A DNA stretch of 64,000 nt from DAOTTX01 sp034437515 (GTDB lineage: Bacteria > Chloroflexota > Anaerolineae > Aggregatilineales > Phototrophicaceae). The notes beneath the pieces are model-generated. The model had not been told where the DNA came from, did not search any database, and saw only the letters and a program-made list of their open reading frames with translations. The stretch spans positions 38,651 through 102,650 of the forward strand of contig DAOTTX010000363.1 in the NCBI GenBank assembly GCA_034437515.1, written 5' to 3'. The position numbers were made by a program, and so were the translations under genes. Positions 44,056-51,518 of the stretch are shown piece after piece. Within the stretch, counting starts at the first letter, position 1; each line of letters opens with the position of its first letter.

Positions 44056-45541
44056 TTTCTGTGACAAGGTTCGTCCGGCGAAAAGTCTTGACGCGCTCCT
44101 CACCGCGCGGTGTCAACTGAACCAGATTGTTTACGGTTCGGATGAGATTTGAAGCCCGCAGCCGTGTCAGCACACGCCGCATCTTGGCCTGCGACCAGCG
44201 GAAATGCCGGTAAAGACTATCAGCCGTCAGTTCCTCGACCGCCGTTACGGTGTGCTGGTGATGGTAGATGTGCCCTAGAACGACTTGATCGTCAAAGCGG
44301 CGGCGTTGATTGGCGCGGCGGATCAACGTCGAAACCAGCCCGTACTTAGGGGATAACACCCAGGCCACCAGGAAGAAAAAGAAGATCATCAACACCATCG
44401 AAGCGGAAATTGAGGAGTCCCAGCGTTCTAACAGATCCAGCCCGAATATGCGATTTAAGAAGGCCAGCACATCACTAATCTGGATAATGCCCAGGAAGTT
44501 ACCGCGTGCCAGATCATAACCGAAGAACGCGCCTGCACTGCCGATTAACGCACCAAGCATCAGCATCACTGAGAGCCGATCTGTCAACAGGTAGGCTGTG
44601 GCAGGCGGGATGATGAAGAACGCGATCACCAGGATTGAGCCGACCGCATCGAACGCGCCGACCGCGACTAGACTCACCAGAACCACCAATCCGTAGTGCA
44701 GCATACCAGGGCGGAACCCTAGTGCTTTCGCCAGGGACTCATCGAAAGACGCCAGTTTTAGCTCCTTGTAAAATAAGGTCACAAAACCGATGGTCAACAG
44801 CGCCATTATCGCCGTGACGGTAATCGACTTCGGCCAGAAAACCAGAATGGGTTCTGTTTCGAGCAGATCTGCCTGCCAGGCTTGCCCCGGTGAATAGGTG
44901 CCACAGTTGGTGCAAATTTCGCGGAACTCGGCCCCTTCGTCACGCGGGCTGATGCCAAGCTCGCGGCAGTTGGTACACTGTCGGGTTAAGTTCGCTTGTT
45001 CGTCTTCGGATGTGATCGTCACCGTTTCGCAGTTTTCGATACAGTGACTGTTGGTATTGGCCCAGGCCACGCCGATTTCACCGACGGTGACCGCATGAAC
45101 ATCGAGATGAACATCTTCGATAAATCGTGATATCAGGATGATCGAGATCGCAAACAGCAACGGGAACGCCAGACCTAACGCCGCGTCCTGACGTACCAAC
45201 CCGGAGCGATAAATTAACTCTGTCAACACGACCGTCGCCACCCCCGCGCCCGCCGCACCGATAAGCAACCACGGCGAACTGAGGTCTGGTTCCATACCGA
45301 GTAGCGAAACCATAACCATAAAAGCGACGACGATGCCTAATAAGATGGTATGACTAATGGCGTCGGTCGTAAGTGCGATCCCACGCAACAGCAGGAATGT
45401 ACCCAACAGTGCGCCGGAGATCGCAATCAGTGTGCCGATGATTGTCGCCGTGTTCTGTGGATCACGCAGAAATGTGTTGATCGCCTCACGGCTGAAGAAG
45501 TTCATCAGCAGGTCGATCACGATACTTTCAATACCGGACAT
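44045..45541 (-). CDS. Zn/Mn-type ABC permease with Cys-rich insertion and C-terminal winged helix
   Basis: A 498-residue ABC-3 permease (ZnuB/MntB/TroD family, usually about 280-300 residues). Spans and motifs such as GTFLLLRGIALTTDAISHTILLG, VHLDVHAVTVGEIGVAW and GSILVIAFFIIPPATAYLL mark the permease. Residues about 160-230 are an insertion with six Cys (167, 171, 189, 192, 210, 213; two are CTNC), read as a zinc-ribbon-like element. Residues about 420-490 (TADSLYRHFRWSQAKMRRVL...LVQLTPRGEERV) look like a winged helix. Last gene of the operon; its ATG overlaps the upstream stop. Confidence 0.88.
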   Translation of the reverse strand: MSGIESIVIDLLMNFFSREAINTFLRDPQNTATIIGTLIAISGALLGTFLLLRGIALTTDAISHTILLGIVVAFMVMVSLLGMEPDLSSPWLLIGAAGAGVATVVLTELIYRSGLVRQDAALGLAFPLLFAISIILISRFIEDVHLDVHAVTVGEIGVAWANTNSHCIENCETVTITSEDEQANLTRQCTNCRELGISPRDEGAEFREICTNCGTYSPGQAWQADLLETEPILVFWPKSITVTAIMALLTIGFVTLFYKELKLASFDESLAKALGFRPGMLHYGLVVLVSLVAVGAFDAVGSILVIAFFIIPPATAYLLTDRLSVMLMLGALIGSAGAFFGYDLARGNFLGIIQISDVLAFLNRIFGLDLLERWDSSISASMVLMIFFFFLVAWVLSPKYGLVSTLIRRANQRRRFDDQVVLGHIYHHQHTVTAVEELTADSLYRHFRWSQAKMRRVLTRLRASNLIRTVNNLVQLTPRGEERVKTFRRTNLVTETPV

Positions 45542-46869
45542 TAACTTGCCACCTTTTCTAGCTTGTGTTGTAAGCGAATCACTGCGTCATCCGGCAGTAC
45601 CTCTTGAATCGGTTTCTGACGATCTTCCGCGATGAGCGGCAGTTGCAATTCATCGCCATACAGACGGTACATATCCCATAATTGCTGGTTATGAGCATCT
45701 TTTGTCGCGATGTTGACACCATGTTCCGTCAGTACGAGGGTGTCCTGCTCGCGCTGTATGTAACCCTGCTGTTCGAGTTGATCCAGTCCGATTTGTGCAT
45801 TGGTGCCGCGCACCCCCAGAATGATTTGCTCTGGAACCGGATGTGTCATGCTGCCGTGAGCTTGCGCGTACTTATACACGTCGCGTAGTACCGTCTGTGC
45901 GGCGAAGCGTTGCCGGTCGCCACGCTGACGCAGCAGCGACCAGATCAAACCACGACCGGGTGCGAAACCGATTGAGATAATGACAATTGCAAACGCTGCG
46001 ACGATAATCATCGGGCCGGTTGGTACATCGGCATCTATCGCGCTGAGTACCGCGCCCAGGCCGCCGGCGAAGGCACCGAATACCGCTGATAAGATGACCA
46101 TCTGGTCGAGCTTTTGCGTCCACTGGCGGGCGGCGATCCCCGGCGCGATCAACATGCCGACCATCAAAATCACTCCGGCAAGTTGTAGGCCCAACACAAT
46201 CGCCACCACGATCAAGGTTGAGAGCAACGTGTTGATGAGGCCGACACGAAAGCCGTTAGCATCTGCGAATTCAGGGTCGAAGGTCACGAGTTTAAACTCT
46301 TTCCAGAAAAGCGTGACGACGACGAATGCAATCCCCCCGACCGACGCGATCAACCGTATGTCACTCTCAACCATCGCGGCAGCTTGGCCGAAGATAAACG
46401 TATCCAGACCGGCCTGGCTTGCGTCGGGGATGCCCTGGATGTAGGCCAGTAGTGCGATGCCGGCGGCGAACCAGGCCGCCAAGACGATGCCCATCGCGGT
46501 ATCCTGCTTGATGCGGGTTGTTTCCAGCACGCTGCGGATAAACTGCACGCCGATCCAACTGGCGATGCCTGCACCCAGCAGCAGCACACCGAGTTCGCGC
46601 CCGGCGATTAAAAATGCAACCGCGACCCCCGGCAGCGCCGCATGAGAGAGTGCATCCCCCATCAGGCTCTCGTGGCGGAGAACGGCAAAACACCCTAGCA
46701 CACCGCTGACCACGCCGAGGATCGCACCACCGATGGCGACGGTACGGACGGTATACGTGTAATTCACGTCTAATATGCGCTGGCTGAACGGCACGAACAG
46801 CACTGCTAACACGACGATTACACCGATCACGATCCAGACGCGCCGATCTTCAGCCGATAGCTGTGGCAT
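45541..46869 (-). CDS. Zn/Mn-type ABC permease fused to a C-terminal DtxR/MntR-like domain
   Basis: A 442-residue protein. Residues about 15-310 are an ABC-3 permease with RHESLMGDALSHAALPGVAVAFL and LAGVILMVGMLIAPGIAARQ. Residues about 330-440 continue as a winged-helix-like segment: VYKYAQAHGSMTHPVPEQI, LDQLEQQGYIQREQDTLVLTEHG, then NQQLWDMYRLYGDELQLP, which resembles the dimerisation helix of metal-dependent DtxR/MntR repressors. The same arrangement is known as YtgCR in Chlamydia, where the domain is released as a repressor. Cleavage here is untested. It overlaps the next permease by one base. Confidence 0.88.
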   Translation of the reverse strand: MPQLSAEDRRVWIVIGVIVVLAVLFVPFSQRILDVNYTYTVRTVAIGGAILGVVSGVLGCFAVLRHESLMGDALSHAALPGVAVAFLIAGRELGVLLLGAGIASWIGVQFIRSVLETTRIKQDTAMGIVLAAWFAAGIALLAYIQGIPDASQAGLDTFIFGQAAAMVESDIRLIASVGGIAFVVVTLFWKEFKLVTFDPEFADANGFRVGLINTLLSTLIVVAIVLGLQLAGVILMVGMLIAPGIAARQWTQKLDQMVILSAVFGAFAGGLGAVLSAIDADVPTGPMIIVAAFAIVIISIGFAPGRGLIWSLLRQRGDRQRFAAQTVLRDVYKYAQAHGSMTHPVPEQIILGVRGTNAQIGLDQLEQQGYIQREQDTLVLTEHGVNIATKDAHNQQLWDMYRLYGDELQLPLIAEDRQKPIQEVLPDDAVIRLQHKLEKVAS

Positions 46870-46872
46870 ACG

Positions 46873-47664
46873 CTAACCGCCCGCCGCCGAGGTTGGTTGT
46901 TCACTATGCAGGTAGGACACACGCCCGCCATAGGTCTTCTGTAAGTTTGTCGGTGTGTAGGTCGTCGCGGTTGGTCCGCTGGCGATGACCTCAACGTTGA
47001 GCAGCGTCACCCAATCAAAATAGTCTTCGACCGTTTGCAAATCGTGATGGACGACCAGCACGGTTTTGCCACGTTCGCGCAATTCGCGCAGGAGCACAAC
47101 AATTGCGCGCTCGGTTACCGCATCGACCGCCGCAAACGGCTCGTCCATGAAATAGATTTGTGCATCCTGCACCAGCGCCCGTGCCAGGAAGGTGCGTTGC
47201 TGCTGACCACCGGAAAGTTGGCTGATCTGTCGTTCGGCGAAGTCTGCCATACCGACCTGTTCCAGCGCGTGCAATGCCAGATCACGCTCTTTGCGCCCAG
47301 GTCGTCTGAACCAACCGAGCTTGCCATACATCCCCATCGTGACCACGTCGATAACGGACGTCGGGAAATCCCAGTCCACACTGCCGCGTTGCGGCACATA
47401 CCCCACCAGGGAACGCGCTTTTTCGTAGGTCTTACCGTAAAAGAGCGCCGATCCTGCCACACGGGGGATCAGGTTAAGGACTGCTTTAATCAAGGTACTC
47501 TTACCCGCACCGTTGGGGCCTACGATGGCCATCAACACCCCCTCCGGCACTTCAAGGTCGATATCCCAGATGGCGGGTTTGCTGCTATAGGCGACGGTGA
47601 AATCATCTACGCTGAGGGCGATGGGTGATTTCTGTTTGTTTGATTGTCCGTTTTCGTTGGGCAT
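46873..47664 (-). CDS. Zn/Mn-type ABC transporter ATPase (ZnuC/TroB family)
   Basis: An ATP-binding subunit of about 263 residues: AIVGPNGAGKSTLIKAVLNL (Walker A), VGYVPQRGSVDWDFP, a hallmark of Mn/Zn/Fe chelate ATPases, the signature ISQLSGGQQQRTFLARALVQ, Walker B IYFMDEPFAAVD and VVHHDL for the switch His. Two adjacent ATGs (47667 and 47664) follow an AAAGGAT ribosome-binding site; the second has the better spacing. The permease starts three bases after its stop. It energises both permeases. Confidence 0.93.
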   Translation of the reverse strand: MPNENGQSNKQKSPIALSVDDFTVAYSSKPAIWDIDLEVPEGVLMAIVGPNGAGKSTLIKAVLNLIPRVAGSALFYGKTYEKARSLVGYVPQRGSVDWDFPTSVIDVVTMGMYGKLGWFRRPGRKERDLALHALEQVGMADFAERQISQLSGGQQQRTFLARALVQDAQIYFMDEPFAAVDAVTERAIVVLLRELRERGKTVLVVHHDLQTVEDYFDWVTLLNVEVIASGPTATTYTPTNLQKTYGGRVSYLHSEQPTSAAGG

Positions 47665-47699
47665 CATTATCCTTTCGTCGTTGCAATGTAGGGACGGGA

Positions 47700-47719
47700 G
47701 CGGTGATGAATCATACCGC
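47700..47719. promoter_or_regulatory. Stem-loop between metal-binding-protein and ATPase genes
   Basis: Arms GCGGT and ACCGC continued by ATGA/TCAT with a one-base bulge. It lies in the gap directly after the binding-protein gene, the same place as in the other four importer operons, but it is the weakest of the five. Confidence 0.4.
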
Positions 47720-47751
47720 ATCCCATCATAAAGGTTGAATGTGGTCGTCCG

Positions 47752-48786
47752 CTACCTACTCGTGGCTTCGCAATCGACATCCAGAATAGCTTCTGTTGGC
47801 ATGGGTTCCAGGTCTTCGGGCCACTCCGGGATTTCTATGTCTACGCCCGCGCACTGGTAGGATTGCAACACGGTATAGACATTTTCACCGATCATACCGA
47901 TGAATGTCCCGCCAAAAGTTCCCGGTTCACCCATCGCATCGGAATAGAGTTCGCGCACGCCGATGCGCACACTGCCGCCATCGGCTTCCACTGCTTCGAC
48001 CACCGCCTGAATCGTATCCGGCGGGATGCTGCTCTCTACAAACAGCACCGGGATATCGTTAGCAATGACAAAGCGCACGGTATCCTGAATATCGCCGACA
48101 CCGGCCTCATCCTCAGTACTGATGCCCTGGATGGCTGCCATCCGCCAGCCGAAACCCGCGCCGAAATACTGGAAAGCATCGTGTGAAGTGACAAGATAGC
48201 GTTGGTTGCCAGGCACGGAGCGCATTCCCTCATCAGCCCATGCATACAGTATCCGCAAGTCCTGAATATACGCTTCGGCATTAGCCTGATAGATCTCAGC
48301 GTTATTGGGATCGCGTTCCGCCATCCTGTCAGCTAAATCAGTTGTGGTGATTTCCCAGTTGCGTGGGTCGAACCAGAAGTGCGGGTCGTCCGTGCCTTCG
48401 ATCTCCTCCTCAAGCTCAAACGCACCGATTATGAATCCAGCACTTTTTACGGGTTGTGACAGCGCATAAACCAAAACGCCCTGTTCTCCTAGTGCTTCGA
48501 ACACGGTATCGAACTGACCTTCAAGATTCAACCCGCTGTAGACCACCACATCGGCAGCGTTCATGGCCGCCACATCAGATTCAGTAGGTTGATACAGGTG
48601 CGGGTCAACACCTGCGCCCATCAGCGCAGTGATCGAAACACCTTCAGTACCCTCAGCTAGAATTGTCGCCAGGTCAGTTGCCTGAGTGGTGGTGGTGACG
48701 ATGTTCAGCCCCTCATCCTGCGCTGCAACTCCGCTGACAAGCAGCATCAGCACTACCAATAAAATTGCCATCCGTTTTTGAATCAT
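47752..48786 (-). CDS. Zn/Mn-type ABC transporter binding protein (ZnuA/TroA family)
   Basis: A 344-residue cluster A-I metal-binding protein. The signal peptide ends V-A-A-Q-D with no lipobox Cys. Metal ligands are expected at His in MGAGVDPHLYQPT, His in DDPHFWFDP, His in VTSHDAFQYF and the acidic residue in FVESSIPPD or a later Asp. The usual His-rich loop of zinc binders is absent; an acidic EEEIEG segment stands in that place, which slightly favours manganese or iron. First gene of the operon; promoter and candidate operator lie upstream at 48868-48901. Confidence 0.9.
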   Translation of the reverse strand: MIQKRMAILLVVLMLLVSGVAAQDEGLNIVTTTTQATDLATILAEGTEGVSITALMGAGVDPHLYQPTESDVAAMNAADVVVYSGLNLEGQFDTVFEALGEQGVLVYALSQPVKSAGFIIGAFELEEEIEGTDDPHFWFDPRNWEITTTDLADRMAERDPNNAEIYQANAEAYIQDLRILYAWADEGMRSVPGNQRYLVTSHDAFQYFGAGFGWRMAAIQGISTEDEAGVGDIQDTVRFVIANDIPVLFVESSIPPDTIQAVVEAVEADGGSVRIGVRELYSDAMGEPGTFGGTFIGMIGENVYTVLQSYQCAGVDIEIPEWPEDLEPMPTEAILDVDCEATSR

Positions 48787-48867
48787 ATGTTCTGTCTCCT
48801 TCTATCTATACAAAGTGATCGGAATCATCGGACTTAGACCCAATCGACATTGATTAGGGTTTATAAA

Positions 48868-48901
48868 AATTATTTTTAGATTAACTTAAATAATTTGTCA
48901 A
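48868..48901 (-). promoter_or_regulatory. Promoter of the metal importer with overlapping palindrome
   Basis: Reading leftward: TTGACA (48901-48896), 17 bases, TAAAAA. The spacer and -10 are covered by an inverted repeat with outer arms AATTATTT and AAATAATT. Inside it TTAGATTAACTTAA partly matches the DtxR-family box (TTAGGTTAGSCTAACCTAA). A metal-dependent repressor could act here. AT richness makes a chance match possible. Confidence 0.45.
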
Positions 48902-48947
48902 GGCACAGTTCCCAGTCCGAATTTACCCCGATTGTTGTCAGGGGGAG

Positions 48948-49376
48948 TTAAGAAGCTGTTTGAAAAGCCCTCACCCTGTTTCCCTCTCCCCAGGAAGAGG
49001 GACTTGAGAACGATTTGCTCCCCTTCTCCCCCAACGCTTCCATCCACCATTCATAATCGCCAGGCGTGAAGTCAAACGCGCTCACATCGAGCGTACAGGT
49101 GGTCACATCACAGATGTCCTGCGCTGCCAACCAACCCTGCGCACCGGGGTGAATTCCCCGCCCGACATAGGGGTCGTCACCCGCCCATAGGCGATACCAC
49201 AGCACGTTGGGGTCGTAATCCCATTCCAGCGTATCCGGCAGCGTAGTGCCGGGGGCGGTGCGCTGGATCGCAGCGGGATCGGAGCCTAGTGCTTCTTCTT
49301 GCGCGGCGACGATGTTAGTCATCATCGCTAGCAGTGTGACCAGAAGGGCAATAAGCGCAATGCGTTTCGTGGGATG
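48948..49376 (-). pseudogene. Truncated secreted repeat protein
   Basis: The first ATG in frame is at 49325. Upstream of it the frame continues as a signal-peptide-like KRIALIALLVTLLAMM-TNIVAAQEE with no start codon, so the start was probably lost. After that comes one copy of a domain also repeated at the C-terminus of the protein encoded at 56864: DPNVLWYRLWAGDDPYVG, then AAQDICDVTTCTLDVSAF and GDYEWWMEALG. The end is then replaced by codons from an interspersed repeat. A small secreted protein is still conceivable. Confidence 0.6.
48951..49037. repeat. Interspersed palindromic repeat (MITE/REP-like)
   Basis: CCCTCACCCTGTTTCCCTCTCC followed by CAGGAAGAGGG forms a hairpin at 48982-49001; CCCCTTCTCCCCC then begins a second unpaired arm. 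Elements of the type ccctcaccc...ctctccc...gggagaggg are common in bacterial intergenic DNA. Only one copy is visible in this window. Confidence 0.45.
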
Positions 49377-49519
49377 GCTCCGCGAGTAATTTGACTTTTT
49401 GAATGATTAAAGAGGCCACTACAGACGTGGCTCATACTCATTCTAGACGCAATTATCTTTAGAAATCGTTGAGATTATGTGAGGGTGTGGCTGTTTCTGA
49501 ATATTGGCTATCCGAATTG

Positions 49520-49548
49520 TTGTGAAATTTTCCTGAGGATGTTATAGT
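49520..49548 (+). promoter_or_regulatory. Sigma-70-like promoter of the second peptide-type ABC operon
   Basis: TTGTGA (49520-49525), a 17-base spacer and TATAGT (49543-49548). Start of transcription is expected near 49555, just before the tandem operator, and about 110 bases before the first gene. Confidence 0.6.
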
Positions 49549-49557
49549 CTAGCGAAA

Positions 49558-49581
49558 GTGGACTATACCACACTATACCAC
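49558..49581 (+). promoter_or_regulatory. Candidate GntR/HutC-type operator with tandem half-site
   Basis: GTGGACTATACCAC is a near-palindrome; its reverse, TGGTATAGTCCA, differs in one base from the TGGTATAGACCA box bound by PhnF, a HutC-type regulator. The 10-mer ACTATACCAC is then repeated at once (49562-49571 and 49572-49581). The sites cover the predicted transcription start. The GntR gene at the end of the same operon is the obvious binder. Confidence 0.6.
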
Positions 49582-49667
49582 GTAGATGTGTGGCAGCGAA
49601 ATACAAGATGAGTTCGTCTGATGTCTACTGTATCTATTGTCCTTAAACAGAGCGGATGGAGAAAATA

Positions 49668-51440
49668 ATGAAACGATTGCTAACTTTTTTACTGGTGCTT
49701 CTTTTGAGCTTGACCGCTTTTGCCGGTGTCGTCGCACAGGATGACATGGCAGAAGCCCCCGAAGGTACCTGGTTTGGTACCTGGCCTTACACGCTGATGC
49801 CTGACCATCATCTGAACGGTTATGCCGCTGGTGGGTTGAACAGCAACCTCGGCAACGTCTATCGTGGGTTGGTGGAACTCACACCGGCTTACTATATGTG
49901 GGCTGATGACGAGTATCTGCCACTGCTGGCGGAAAGCTGGGGTTTCACCGAAGACAACAGCGCCTATGAGATGACTCTGCGCGATGACGCCATGTGGAGC
50001 AACGGTTCGCAGATCAACGCGGACGATGTGGTCGTCACTTACACGCTGGGCGAGATCATGGGTTGGACGCAGTTTACCTACATTGAGGGTGTCGAAAAAG
50101 TAGACGACTTCACCGTGCGTTTTGACTTCATTGATGAGCCTTCCCTGCTGGCGGAGCGCCTCATTCTGAAAGAATTTATCGTCGCACGGGACACCTACGG
50201 CGAACTCGCGGAGCAGGCGCAGGAAGTGATCGACAGTGGTGTCGCTGATGACTCCGAAGAGTGGACGAACATGCGCAACACTATCAACGAATTCCGTCCT
50301 GAGGAACTGATCGCTAGCGGCCCCTACACCTACAGCCTCGACGACGTCGGCGACAGCTTCATGACGATGAACTGGCAGCCTAACAGCGTCTACTCCGACA
50401 GCGTAGAGTTCGGCAATATCCAACTGTGGGCGGGTGAAACCGATGTGACCGCGCCGCTGGTACTCAGTGGTGAGCTGGCACATTCCACCAACGTCTATTC
50501 ACCTTCGACAATTGACTCCTTCGTTGAAGAAGGTGTCCGTCTGGTGACGCTGCCGCGTGCTTACGGCCCGGCGCTGTTGTTCCAGCATGATACTTATCCC
50601 TGGAACGTGACCGAGGTTCGCAAGGCGACCGCAGTGGTCATCAACCGGGCGCAGAACGCCTTCCTGACCAATGGTATCGGCGCGACCCCGACCGTCTACA
50701 TGGCGGGTGTGCTGGATGAAAACGTCCCGACGATGCTGCCGGTGAATGTCATCGACGAACTGGATCGTTATGAGTTCGACACCGAACGTGCCGAGCAGTT
50801 GCTGACCGAAGCCAGCTTCAGCCGCAACGATGACGGCATCTGGGCGGACGAAGAAGGCACCACGATCAGCGCCGAGTTCAAGTTCCCCGCAGAGTTCGCG
50901 GACTTCTCCGCCTCGGCACAGGACGCCATCAGCCAGATGAACGACTTCGGCTTTGACATCACTGCCCGTGCGTTGCCTTGGCAGGAAACTGCCGCAGACA
51001 TCCGCGCCGGGGACTTCGAGCTGTCCATCTGGAGTTGGGCTGGCGGCTCACCGTTTGCATCACGTCAGTTCTTTGGCCCGGTGCAGCGGTTTAACTACGT
51101 CGCACTGACCGACGGACAGGTCGGTATGAACTTCCCGATGGAATTCGAGTACGACGGCGAGATGGTCAACCTCGATGAGATGATTAACAACGTCAATGTC
51201 GGGTTGGATGTCGATGCACAGCAGGAACGTGCTGGTGAAGTCGCACTCATCATCAACGATCTGATGCCTTACGTCCCGCTGAACATCATCCTCAGTGTGG
51301 AGCCGTTCAACGAAGAACTTATCGGCGGTGAACTGACCGACGATGACCCGATCCTGCAAAATCCGAGCGGTAGCGGTGACCACTTCTTGATCTACTACAT
51401 CTTGACCGGTGTGCTGGAACCCGGCCCCGCACAACAGTAA
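49668..51440 (+). CDS. Extracellular solute-binding protein, family 5
   Basis: A 590-residue SBP_bac_5 protein. The signal peptide MKRLLTFLLVLLLSLTAFAG ends V-V-A-Q-D without a lipobox Cys. Family features include MWSNGSQINADDVVVTYTLG and VRKATAVVINRAQNAFL. It is longer and more divergent than the one at 32192, so the ligand probably differs; oligosaccharides are an alternative to peptides. I chose the ATG at 49668, which has GGAG seven bases upstream; the ATG at 49656 would add four residues. First gene of a seven-gene operon. Confidence 0.9.
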   Translation: MKRLLTFLLVLLLSLTAFAGVVAQDDMAEAPEGTWFGTWPYTLMPDHHLNGYAAGGLNSNLGNVYRGLVELTPAYYMWADDEYLPLLAESWGFTEDNSAYEMTLRDDAMWSNGSQINADDVVVTYTLGEIMGWTQFTYIEGVEKVDDFTVRFDFIDEPSLLAERLILKEFIVARDTYGELAEQAQEVIDSGVADDSEEWTNMRNTINEFRPEELIASGPYTYSLDDVGDSFMTMNWQPNSVYSDSVEFGNIQLWAGETDVTAPLVLSGELAHSTNVYSPSTIDSFVEEGVRLVTLPRAYGPALLFQHDTYPWNVTEVRKATAVVINRAQNAFLTNGIGATPTVYMAGVLDENVPTMLPVNVIDELDRYEFDTERAEQLLTEASFSRNDDGIWADEEGTTISAEFKFPAEFADFSASAQDAISQMNDFGFDITARALPWQETAADIRAGDFELSIWSWAGGSPFASRQFFGPVQRFNYVALTDGQVGMNFPMEFEYDGEMVNLDEMINNVNVGLDVDAQQERAGEVALIINDLMPYVPLNIILSVEPFNEELIGGELTDDDPILQNPSGSGDHFLIYYILTGVLEPGPAQQ

Positions 51441-51463
51441 CAGTAGACCAGTAACAATCACTC

Positions 51464-51487
51464 AGGAGGGGCAGCCTCGCCCCTCCT
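51464..51487. promoter_or_regulatory. Stem-loop between binding-protein and permease genes
   Basis: Nine perfect pairs, AGGAGGGGC and GCCCCTCCT, with a six-base loop. It begins 23 bases after the binding-protein stop and ends 31 bases before the permease start. Its strand contains AGGAGG, but too far from the ATG to act as a ribosome-binding site. Confidence 0.65.
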
Positions 51488-51518
51488 TCGTAATGCAACC
51501 AGTTTTGAAAGGGTTGAC

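Noticed and set aside
49689..50483. A 264-codon open frame on the minus strand
   Set aside because: It lies entirely within the binding-protein gene on the plus strand and has no family features or ribosome-binding site.
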